The position numbers were made by a program, and so were the translations under genes. Positions 1 to 5,203 of a stretch of 5,784 nt of DNA are shown in pieces. Positions within the stretch are counted from its first letter, which is position 1. Every line of letters begins with the position of its first letter. This DNA is from Odoribacter sp. UBA944. Lineage in GTDB: Bacteria > Bacteroidota > Bacteroidia > Bacteroidales > Marinifilaceae. Below the pieces are notes generated by a model. It had not been told where the DNA came from. It ran no database searches and saw only the letters and a list, made by a program, of their open reading frames with translations. The stretch covers positions 57,007-62,790 of the forward strand of contig DBDA01000032.1 in assembly GCA_002293375.1 (NCBI GenBank), given 5' to 3'.

Positions 1-980
1 TTGTTGTGGAACGGAGTGTGGCGACCGCCCTCTTCCTTCTTCAGGATATACACCTCAGCTTTAAACTTCTGGTGCGGTTTCACAGAACCCGGTTTTGCCA
101 ATACCATACCGCGTTTGATCTCTTGTTTGTCGATACCGCGCATCAACAGCCCCACGTTGTCTCCGGCTTCTCCCTGATCCAACAGTTTGCGGAACATTTC
201 AACCCCGGTGCATACGGTTTTCTTTCCGTCGGCGCCCAGCCCGATGATCTCCATTTCATCACCCACGTGGATAATACCTGTTTCGATACGTCCGGTAGCT
301 ACAGTTCCACGGCCTGTAATAGAGAATACGTCTTCCACCGGCATCAGGAACGGTTTTTCATTGTCACGCGGAGGCAGCGGAATCCATGTGTCCACAGAAT
401 CCATCAGTTCCATGATCTTATCTTCCCATTTGGCTTCACCGTTCAGACCACCCAAAGCAGATCCCAAAATGATGGGGGTATTGTCTCCGTCGTATCCGTA
501 GAAAGACAATAGTTCGCGCAGTTCCATTTCCACCAGTTCCAACATTTCCTGGTCGTCCACCATGTCCACTTTATTCAGGAACACAACGATCTTCGGAACG
601 TTTACCTGCCGGGCCAACAGAATGTGCTCCCGTGTCTGGGGCATCGGACCGTCGGTAGCGGCGCAAACCAAAATAGCTCCGTCCATCTGAGCGGCACCCG
701 TTACCATGTTCTTTACATAGTCGGCGTGGCCCGGACAGTCAACGTGCGCATAGTGGCGATTGGCAGTCTGGTACTCTACGTGAGAGGTGTTGATCGTGAT
801 CCCTCTCTCCTTCTCTTCCGGAGCGTTGTCGATAGAATCGAAAGAACGTTTTTCGGAAAGACCTCTGTTTGCCAATACAGTGGTAATAGCAGCTGTTAAA
901 GTGGTTTTACCGTGGTCAACGTGACCGATCGTACCAATATTTACGTGCGGTTTTGATCTGTCAAATTTCTCTTTAGCCAT
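1..980 (-). CDS. tuf: Elongation factor Tu (3' end beyond the window edge)
   Basis: EF-Tu is the GTPase that carries aminoacyl-tRNA to the ribosomal A site in the cytoplasm. The 326 visible residues begin MAKEKFDRSKPHVNIGTIGH. All GTP-binding signatures are present: P-loop GHVDHGKT (residues 19-26), switch I RGITIN (about 59-64), DCPGH (81-85), NKVD (136-139) and SAL (174-176). Domain 2 and the start of domain 3 follow, and the frame is open at base 1 after EGGRHTPFHN. The family is about 395 residues long, so roughly 70 C-terminal residues lie outside the window. The ATG start is the conserved one. No SD is visible upstream, only A/T-rich sequence, as is usual in Bacteroidota. The gene is downstream of hpf but has its own consensus promoter. 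Identification is secure. Confidence 0.99.
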   Translation of the reverse strand, partial: MAKEKFDRSKPHVNIGTIGHVDHGKTTLTAAITTVLANRGLSEKRSFDSIDNAPEEKERGITINTSHVEYQTANRHYAHVDCPGHADYVKNMVTGAAQMDGAILVCAATDGPMPQTREHILLARQVNVPKIVVFLNKVDMVDDQEMLELVEMELRELLSFYGYDGDNTPIILGSALGGLNGEAKWEDKIMELMDSVDTWIPLPPRDNEKPFLMPVEDVFSITGRGTVATGRIETGIIHVGDEMEIIGLGADGKKTVCTGVEMFRKLLDQGEAGDNVGLLMRGIDKQEIKRGMVLAKPGSVKPHQKFKAEVYILKKEEGGRHTPFHN

Positions 981-1089
981 AACTCTAAAAATTTATTATT
1001 AAACAATTTATTGCAAAAAATATACACATCAACGCAGAAAAATAAACTTTCCCCAACTACATTCACACAAAGCGATTCTTCCGAGCGTG

Positions 1090-1119
1090 CAAATATAGAC
1101 AAAAATTCTATGCTGCAAA
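1090..1119 (-). promoter_or_regulatory. Promoter of tuf (Bacteroidota sigma-70 type)
   Basis: Read on the minus strand, the -7 box TATATTTG (1097-1090) matches TAnnTTTG exactly. The -33 box TTTG (1119-1116) lies upstream with an 18-nt spacer. Transcription should start near 1083, giving a leader of about 100 nt before the ATG at 980. The promoter begins within 20 nt of the hpf stop codon, so tuf is probably not dependent on readthrough from hpf. The leader (about 1083-981) is A/T-rich and I saw no clear hairpin or tRNA in it. Confidence 0.75.
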
Positions 1120-1134
1120 AAAAATAATTGGGAA

Positions 1135-1437
1135 TTAATTATTTTCCCGCTCTTTTTCCTTGATCTTCACCAACTGGCGCTTTAGGACATCGTACAATTC
1201 ATCTACAGCTTCCTCGAATTTCTTGGCCTGCTTTTTGGCAAAAAGATCCTGTCCTTTGATCCCGACATTGATCTCAACCACCTTGTTTTCCAGGTTATCA
1301 TCCTTTTCCAGTTTCAGGGTAACATCCACCCCCAACAAGCCTTCGTGGTATTTTTCCAATTTGGAGATTTTTTTCTGAATAAACTCCTCTAATTGCGGAG
1401 TAGCTGAAAAACCAACCGAATTAATTTTTACTTCCAT
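1135..1437 (-). CDS. hpf: Ribosome hibernation-promoting factor (short HPF / RaiA family)
   Basis: This 100-residue protein matches the N-terminal ribosome-binding domain of the HPF/YfiA (RaiA) family. It starts MEVKINSVGFSATPQLEEFI, has a central beta segment around NKVVEINVGIKGQDLF (about 51-66), and a basic C-terminal helix rich in K and R ending KIKEKERENN. Family members bind the decoding region of the 30S subunit in stationary phase, blocking mRNA and tRNA and promoting inactive ribosomes. It has only the short form; the C-terminal dimerisation domain of long HPF is absent. It follows xerC by 22 nt with no promoter that I can see between them, so it is probably cotranscribed with rpsU and xerC. 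That places a ribosome-silencing factor in the same transcript as bS21. The upstream region is A-rich without an SD. Confidence 0.93.
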   Translation of the reverse strand: MEVKINSVGFSATPQLEEFIQKKISKLEKYHEGLLGVDVTLKLEKDDNLENKVVEINVGIKGQDLFAKKQAKKFEEAVDELYDVLKRQLVKIKEKERENN

Positions 1438-1459
1438 CGTATTTTTTCTTTTATTTCAT

Positions 1460-2341
1460 TTAAGCCCGTGGATGAGCCTCATTAAACACTTTGACCAGAT
1501 TTTCAAACGAATTCTGCGTATACACCTGTGTAGCAGCCAGATCTGCATGTCCGAGAAGTTCGCGGATGGCTTCAATACAAGCGCCGTTGTTCAGCAACTG
1601 GGTCGCGAACGTGTGCCGCAGAACATGCGGACTCTTTTTGGAAGCCGTCGTTACCATCCCCAGATACTTCACGACCAACCGGTAAATAAATTTGTCGTAT
1701 GCCGGCTTTCCCCTGTCCGTAACAAAAAAACGGCCGTGCTCCTGCCGAACCACCTCGCTGCGCAGCGCCAAATAAGCCTGCATCTCCTCCAGTAACTCCT
1801 TGGCCAACGGTATCAGTCGTTGCTTGTTGCCTTTCCCCGTAATGACCACGCTCTCCGAGGCAAAATCCACTTCCCCGACCTTCAATCCGACCAGTTCGGA
1901 ACGCCTCATGCCCGTCAGGTAAGCGGTCAGAATCACTAACCGGTCCCGGATTTCCGGAAAACCGCCCTCCAATTCGTTTCCGTCCAACAACTCATCCATC
2001 CGGTAGGCCGGCACAAAAACCGGCAATTTTTTGGCCGATTTGGGCAAAACGACCGTTTCGGCCGGATCTTCCTGCAACACCCCCTCTTTTAAAAGGTAGC
2101 GAAACAGCGTGCGCAAGGCGCTCACTTTCCGTTTCACGGTCGACGGACTCATGCCTTCCGACATTTTGAGTACGACCCAATTTCGAATGATCTTCGGTGA
2201 TACATCCCGGAAAGAGCGGACATCGTTGATTGTAGCGCAATAGCGCAGGAATTGGCCCAAATCTTCTTTATACGCAATCAGGGTATGCGGTGAAAAACGC
2301 TTCACATCCTGCAAATAATTCAGAAAAGGGGCAATATCCAT
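1460..2341 (-). CDS. xerC: Tyrosine recombinase XerC/XerD family
   Basis: This is a site-specific tyrosine recombinase of the type that resolves chromosome dimers at dif near the terminus. With the ATG at 2341 the protein has 293 residues, the normal length. An N-terminal SAM-like DNA-binding domain (about 1-90, starting MDIAPFLNYLQDV) is followed by the catalytic domain. The full active-site set is visible: R146 (in TGMRRSEL), K170 (GKGNKQR), H239 and R242 (HVLRH), H265 (LLGHADL) and the nucleophile Y274 (QVYTQ). The C-terminus is HPRA, as in Xer proteins. An in-frame TTG at 2362 would add seven residues; I prefer the ATG because homology-like sequence begins there. It lies between rpsU and hpf, so it is probably transcribed with translation genes. 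Whether it acts as XerC or XerD cannot be settled from sequence alone; the symbol follows common practice for this locus. The intact motifs and core-gene neighbours argue against a mobile-element integrase. Confidence 0.93.
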   Translation of the reverse strand: MDIAPFLNYLQDVKRFSPHTLIAYKEDLGQFLRYCATINDVRSFRDVSPKIIRNWVVLKMSEGMSPSTVKRKVSALRTLFRYLLKEGVLQEDPAETVVLPKSAKKLPVFVPAYRMDELLDGNELEGGFPEIRDRLVILTAYLTGMRRSELVGLKVGEVDFASESVVITGKGNKQRLIPLAKELLEEMQAYLALRSEVVRQEHGRFFVTDRGKPAYDKFIYRLVVKYLGMVTTASKKSPHVLRHTFATQLLNNGACIEAIRELLGHADLAATQVYTQNSFENLVKVFNEAHPRA

Positions 2342-2367
2342 ACTCTCTCTTTTAAGCGCCAAAAATC

Positions 2368-2398
2368 AAAAAACCGGCTCCCCCCCGAAACAGGCGGG
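2368..2398 (-). terminator. Possible attenuator hairpin between rpsU and xerC
   Basis: On the minus strand CCCGCCTG (2398-2391) can pair with CGGGGGGG (2387-2380) across a 3-nt loop, with one G-G mismatch. A run of six T follows at 2373-2368 after a 6-nt gap (AGCCGG). The gap between stem and U-tract is too long for a strong intrinsic terminator, so at most this would lower expression of xerC and hpf relative to rpsU. It lies in the rpsU-xerC intergenic region, where no promoter with both elements was seen. Confidence 0.25.
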
Positions 2399-2407
2399 AA
2401 AACAAGA

Positions 2408-2599
2408 TTAATCCTCAGCGATCTGCAAAGATTGCTTGTAAACAGCCTTCAAGCGCTGTTGCCGACCGCGGATAGAAGGCTTTGTAAATGCCTGACGATC
2501 ACGCAACTCTTTTATCACTCCGGTTTTTTCAAATTTCCGTTTGAATTTTTTCAAGGCTCTTTCGATATTTTCGCCTTCTTTCAAAGGTACAACGATCAT
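2408..2599 (-). CDS. rpsU: Small ribosomal subunit protein bS21
   Basis: This 63-residue, strongly basic protein begins MIVVPLKEGENIERALKKFK and contains the bS21 core with RRKFEKTGV-like sequence (here KRKFEKTGVIKELRDRQ). bS21 sits on the 30S platform near the 16S rRNA 3' end. In Bacteroidota it is known, with bS18 and bS6, to hide the anti-SD tail, which explains why these bacteria rarely use SD sequences. The tyrosine reported to contact the tail in Flavobacterium (Tyr54, from memory) has a counterpart at Y54 here (KAVYKQ). The start is the only ATG at the conserved N-terminus. The 30 nt upstream are A-rich with no SD. A long structured leader containing an extended SD-like element precedes it, suggesting autoregulation. 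xerC and hpf follow on the same strand. Confidence 0.97.
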   Translation of the reverse strand: MIVVPLKEGENIERALKKFKRKFEKTGVIKELRDRQAFTKPSIRGRQQRLKAVYKQSLQIAED

Positions 2600-2657
2600 A
2601 TTTTTTGTTTTTTAAATTGGTTCTGTTTTTCGTATAATCTTATCCCATAATCCGACA

Positions 2658-2675
2658 TTCTGCCTGCAGGCAGAA
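2658..2675. repeat. 18-bp perfect palindrome in the rpsU leader
   Basis: TTCTGCCTG is followed immediately by its exact reverse complement CAGGCAGAA. In RNA it can fold as a 7-bp hairpin with a UGCA tetraloop inside the long-range helix of the rpsU leader. As DNA it could also be a dimeric protein-binding site. No second copy was noticed in the window. Confidence 0.6.
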
Positions 2676-2731
2676 GCCGATAGTTGCCGGAAAAACGGCT
2701 AAAACTCACTGTTTTTATCTCCCCGGAATAA

Positions 2732-2745
2732 GATCACCTCCTTTC
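2732..2745 (-). promoter_or_regulatory. Extended Shine-Dalgarno element, 14-nt complement of the 16S rRNA 3' end
   Basis: The minus-strand RNA reads GAAAGGAGGUGAUC, the exact complement of the 16S 3'-terminal sequence GAUCACCUCCUUUC. No ATG, GTG or TTG lies at SD spacing; an AUU codon is 7 nt after GGAGG and opens only a 4-codon frame. The rpsU ATG is 132 nt further on. Flanking plus-strand sequence does not resemble 16S rRNA, so this is not an rRNA gene remnant. Other genes in the window lack any SD, so the element is strongly out of character. Confidence 0.8.
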
Positions 2746-2836
2746 AAAAGGACTGATTTACAGCCTACTCTATTTTACTACTTCAGTTTCCATATTTAAA
2801 CAGACTCTCAATTGAATCTTCTTGAAAAATGGACGA

Positions 2837-2866
2837 CAAAGTTAATGCAAAAAAAACAAATACAAA
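2837..2866 (-). promoter_or_regulatory. Promoter of the rpsU-xerC-hpf unit
   Basis: On the minus strand the -7 box TAACTTTG (2844-2837) fits TAnnTTTG exactly. The -33 box TTTG (2866-2863) lies 18 nt upstream, the same spacing as at tuf and the M23 gene. Transcription should begin near 2831, leaving a leader of about 230 nt. The promoter is about 40 nt past the stop of the TPR gene, so rpsU is separately expressed. No convincing terminator was seen between the TPR gene and this promoter. Confidence 0.72.
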
Positions 2867-2907
2867 AACCTGCCTAAAAACTTTCCAAAGCAAACATACA
2901 AATCTCT

Positions 2908-3171
2908 TCAGGGATTTAAGCGGTCTTTGTAAAAAAAATCCAGCACATCATTAATCATTTCGACATAGGCTTTGGCCTTGGTGTTGTCCGGATGCATGCA
3001 CAGTACGGCGTTGAAGCGGTTCAGCGCATCGACACTCCGCCCCTGGCGGTAATACAACTCTCCCAACAACAGCAACGCCTCTTCGTTCTCCGACAGGCCG
3101 TCAAGAGCTTCCAAACGGCGGATGGCCTCCTCCAAACGGTTACTCTCTATCAGTTTTTTACTCTCTTCCAT
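2908..3171 (-). CDS. Small tetratricopeptide-repeat (TPR) protein
   Basis: This 87-residue protein is almost wholly helical and contains about two TPR units. One is a degenerate helix pair around SNRLEEAIRRLEALDGL (9-25). The other is a better match around ALLLLGELYYRQGRSVDALNRFNAVLCMHPDN (32-63), with the usual G-x-x-Y spacing and the closing D/P position. No signal peptide or membrane segment is visible, so it is probably cytoplasmic. TPRs bind other proteins; the partner cannot be told from sequence. It starts 20 nt after the M23 peptidase stop and is probably cotranscribed with it. The ATG start is preceded by A/T-rich sequence (ATTAAAAAT) without an SD. Function is unknown. Confidence 0.85.
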   Translation of the reverse strand: MEESKKLIESNRLEEAIRRLEALDGLSENEEALLLLGELYYRQGRSVDALNRFNAVLCMHPDNTKAKAYVEMINDVLDFFYKDRLNP

Positions 3172-3191
3172 ATTTTTAATAACTTATGTGC

Positions 3192-4814
3192 TTACCGAAC
3201 CGGCACCCGGAAGTGTTTCTCCTGTTTGTTGCCGGCCTGATCGGTAACGAAAACAACCAAGTGGTTGGTTTGCCCCTTTTGGAGGTGGGAATTCCGGATG
3301 TTGCCGGAAAGTGTAGCGGTTTTGGCATCGTATTCAAAGAGCATCCACCTGCCGTTGGTTTCGACCCGATAGGAGTCAATGCCTGAACAGTCGTCCCGGA
3401 TCCGAATCCGGAGGATGCCGCCCGATACCCCTGTATATTCGATCGCAGGCGGGACTGTATCCCTCACGAATGTAAATTTCCCGAGCGCTCCGACGGAAGC
3501 ATAAATCCCGGCACTGTCCCGGAATGTTCTCAATGCTTCTATTTTGCCCTTTTCCGTCATGCGGCAAATTACCGACCGAGGATCCGAAACGTCGAAAATT
3601 TTTAAAATTCCCCTCGTTTTCAGCGGATGCACCGTTTCCGATACGACAAAAAAACCGGATGTATCGCAACAGGCCAGGCTATCCACGGCCGAAAAGAGGG
3701 CGGCGGAATCCAAAAGAAGTGAATAATTTCCGGCAGTCAACCGGTACGAATGCCCAGGTTGCAACACCTTGCCACCTTTGGGTTGCAGTGCGGGCAAGCC
3801 TGTTAATTGAAACTGAAACCGGGCGCTGTTCCCGTTCCGGTCCGTCGCCTTTACCTCCACCGCTTTTTTCTCCCCTTCCGCCAATTCTATCCACCCATCG
3901 TCTATCATCCACACCCCTATCAACTCCTGCAGAGGCTTTCCGAAACAGCGGTAAACTGTTTTTCCTTCGGTATACAGGGAAAAATCCTTCAAGGCATGGA
4001 TCCATTGCGCCCGGTCAAAAGAGAGGCGATTCAAAATCAACACAAACAACGGCTCTCCGTCCACCGTCACTTCCAAAGTGTGAATGCCCAATTTACCCGA
4101 AGAGCCGTTCATGGCATCCGTGATCCAGGCCCCGACTCCGATCTTCCCGGAAGGGACCCGCACCGTCCCGGCACGGTAGATGTTTCCGGCTGCGGCCTGG
4201 AGGTGTACTTGCCGGATACGCTCCTCCCTTCCCGTTTCATCCGCCCGGTACAGGTACAAGGCATGGAATACGGGAGCGATCTGGTCCCGTATCCGGATGT
4301 AATACAGCGGATTCAACGCCATCTCCGTCAGGGTGTTCCGGTATTCAAAGTGGAGGTGTGGCCCTCCGGAAGAACCGGTGTTTCCGCTCCAGGCAATGGT
4401 GTCGCCTTTCTGGAAAAAGAGGCGATGTGTTTTGAGTTCTTCGTCTATTTCAAAACGTTCTTTGCGGTACTGGATCTCCCGGACAAGGGATTCTATCCGG
4501 GGATGGAAACGTGCCAAATGGGCATATACCGAGGTCAGGCCATCCGGATGTTCGATGTAAAGCGCCTGCCCATATCCTCCAGCAGAGATATTGACCCGGG
4601 CAATGACTCCGTCGTCCACACAGCGTACCGGCAAACCGGTTCGTCCACCGGTCCTGAAATCGATCCCGGTATGAACATGAGTAGCGCGCAGTTCCCCGAA
4701 ACTACCGCTCAGCAAAGGCGTACCAGCCAAAGGCAACAGACGATCCACAGGTTGCGCAACCGTTTCCAATCCGATCCTGAGAAAAATGCCGAACAGGAGT
4801 TTTATCTTCTTCAC
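3192..4814 (-). CDS. M23 family (LytM-type) metallopeptidase, probably exported
   Basis: With GTG at 4814 the protein has 540 residues. It begins with a basic, moderately hydrophobic segment (MKKIKLLFGIFLRIGLETVAQ), read as a signal peptide with possible cleavage after AQ, although R13 and E17 make it atypical. The LytM domain spans about 30-175. HTGID supplies zinc ligands H48 and D52, HLHFE supplies catalytic H153 and ligand H155, and AHL supplies H99, so the enzyme looks active. An insertion of about 35 residues (101-136) separates AHL from the GDTIAWSGNTG segment. The remaining 360 residues resemble beta-sandwich or Ig-like modules, with repeated D-x-x-G-N segments such as DRNGNSARF and DQAGNKQE. 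The likely role is cleavage of peptidoglycan cross-links in the envelope. A longer in-frame start at GTG 4853 is rejected because it lies upstream of the predicted transcription start. The gene is divergent from the cell-division pair. Confidence 0.9.
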   Translation of the reverse strand: MKKIKLLFGIFLRIGLETVAQPVDRLLPLAGTPLLSGSFGELRATHVHTGIDFRTGGRTGLPVRCVDDGVIARVNISAGGYGQALYIEHPDGLTSVYAHLARFHPRIESLVREIQYRKERFEIDEELKTHRLFFQKGDTIAWSGNTGSSGGPHLHFEYRNTLTEMALNPLYYIRIRDQIAPVFHALYLYRADETGREERIRQVHLQAAAGNIYRAGTVRVPSGKIGVGAWITDAMNGSSGKLGIHTLEVTVDGEPLFVLILNRLSFDRAQWIHALKDFSLYTEGKTVYRCFGKPLQELIGVWMIDDGWIELAEGEKKAVEVKATDRNGNSARFQFQLTGLPALQPKGGKVLQPGHSYRLTAGNYSLLLDSAALFSAVDSLACCDTSGFFVVSETVHPLKTRGILKIFDVSDPRSVICRMTEKGKIEALRTFRDSAGIYASVGALGKFTFVRDTVPPAIEYTGVSGGILRIRIRDDCSGIDSYRVETNGRWMLFEYDAKTATLSGNIRNSHLQKGQTNHLVVFVTDQAGNKQEKHFRVPVR

Positions 4815-4841
4815 AAACAAAACATTATCGTTTATTCTCTG

Positions 4842-4871
4842 CAAAGATACCACGTCTCTTGATAATTCAAA
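4842..4871 (-). promoter_or_regulatory. Promoter of the M23 peptidase-TPR unit
   Basis: The minus strand has -7 TATCTTTG (4849-4842) and -33 TTTG (4871-4868) with an 18-nt spacer. The expected start, near 4836, leaves a leader of only about 20 nt before the GTG at 4814. This placement decides the M23 start, because the GTG at 4853 would be upstream of the transcript. The -33 region overlaps that of the divergent zapB-like promoter. Confidence 0.7.
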
Positions 4872-4889
4872 TAAAAAAAATTATCTTTG
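4858..4889 (+). promoter_or_regulatory. Promoter of the zapB-like/zapA pair
   Basis: The -7 box TATCTTTG (4882-4889) is an exact match to TAnnTTTG. An imperfect -33 element CTTG (4858-4861) lies 20 nt upstream. Transcription should start near 4895, about 14 nt before the ATG at 4909. The same -7 octamer is used by the divergent M23 promoter. Confidence 0.68.
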
Positions 4890-4908
4890 TCGTGAAAAGA
4901 TTGAGTTT

Positions 4909-5202
4909 ATGAACGGAAAAGAGGATGCCGTTTTGAACGAGCTGAAATTCAAAATTGAGAGATTAATTAAATTGTACACCATTTCCCAAGATACGATTCG
5001 GGAGCAGCAGGAGCGAATGAATGTTCAGGAGGCTGAGATAGAGGCGTTGAAAGGGGAAAACAAACATATAAACGACGAATTAAAAACAGCCAGAGTGGCA
5101 AACGCAATTTCCGGCAGTGGTGACGGAAGTTATCAGGCGAAAGTGCGGATTAACCAACTGGTACGGGAGATTGATAAATGTATTGCTCTTTTGAACCATT
5201 AA
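4909..5202 (+). CDS. Small coiled-coil protein, ZapB-like, paired with ZapA
   Basis: This 97-residue protein begins MNGKEDAVLNELKFKIERLI. It is rich in E, K, Q and I/L at heptad spacing, giving a probable coiled coil over about 10-62 (for example DTIREQQERMNVQEAEIEAL). A short Gly/Ser break (ISGSGDGS, 67-74) leads to a second helix, KVRINQLVREIDKCIALLNH. No membrane segment or signal peptide is present. Only one nucleotide separates its stop from the zapA start, so the two are surely cotranscribed and probably translated together. By analogy with gammaproteobacterial ZapB, a coiled-coil partner of ZapA at the FtsZ ring, it may be a division-ring component. That is inferred from architecture and neighbour, not from clear sequence identity. 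In-frame sequence upstream of the ATG lies before the predicted transcription start and is not included. Confidence 0.85.
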   Translation: MNGKEDAVLNELKFKIERLIKLYTISQDTIREQQERMNVQEAEIEALKGENKHINDELKTARVANAISGSGDGSYQAKVRINQLVREIDKCIALLNH

Positions 5203-5203
5203 T

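Larger units (their letters stand above)
2600..2831 (-). promoter_or_regulatory. Structured 5' leader of rpsU, candidate bS21 autoregulatory RNA
   Basis: This is the untranslated region of about 230 nt between the predicted transcription start (near 2831) and the rpsU ATG. In RNA order it holds five elements. First is a 6-bp hairpin (2819-2802). Second is a hairpin, UCCUU/AAGGA, that covers part of an extended SD (2752-2739). Third is the extended SD GAAAGGAGGUGAUC (2745-2732). Fourth are two nested hairpins: AGCCG/CGGCU (2700-2696 with 2679-2675) and UUCUGCC/GGCAGAA with loop UGCA (2675-2658); they share base 2675. Fifth is a 13-bp long-range helix closing the region (2737-2725 with 2646-2634). 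The last 34 nt before the ATG are A-rich and probably single-stranded. All pairings were found by eye and no folding energies were computed. Control by bS21 levels is inferred from the family's known biology, not shown. Confidence 0.6.

Noticed and set aside
6..512. Plus-strand open frame antisense to tuf
   Set aside because: It covers highly conserved EF-Tu coding sequence; the translation has no domain-like features.
1117..1145. All-A/T hairpin with T-tract after hpf (AAAATAATT / AATTATTTT)
   Set aside because: The nine pairs are all A-U, too weak for a confident intrinsic terminator, and the T-run overlaps the -33 box of the tuf promoter.
1460..2341. XerC as an integrase of an integrative element
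   Set aside because: It is flanked by core translation genes, has normal Xer length and HPRA terminus, and no att repeats or mobile-element genes are nearby.
2342..2362. TTG start adding seven residues to XerC
   Set aside because: An ATG lies at the point where the Xer N-terminal domain begins, and a TTG start would be unusual when a well-placed ATG exists.
2408..2440. Internal promoter for xerC within the rpsU end (AATCTTTG)
   Set aside because: The -7 box lacks the first T of TAnnTTTG and no TTTG lies at the 18-21 nt spacing used elsewhere in the window.
2732..2745. Remnant of a 16S rRNA gene 3' end on the plus strand
   Set aside because: Only the 14 terminal bases match. The preceding bases do not resemble the conserved 16S helix 45 region, and no ITS or tRNA follows. 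The match is better explained as an extended SD on the minus strand.
2870..2915. Terminator after the TPR gene
   Set aside because: Only a 5-bp AAATC/GATTT pairing without a T-tract and a CTTT/AAAG pairing with a 2-nt loop were found; neither would form a stable terminator.
4815..4853. Upstream GTG start of the M23 protein
   Set aside because: Its codons overlap the -7 box at 4849-4842 and lie upstream of the predicted transcription start. The added residues would also move the signal peptide away from the N-terminus.
3807..4862. Long plus-strand open frame (351 codons) antisense to the M23 peptidase, and another at 3524-4123
   Set aside because: The minus strand encodes a protein with intact LytM motifs. 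The plus-strand translations are rich in R, P and S with no recognisable domain, as expected of an antisense shadow, and no promoter or start signal precedes them.
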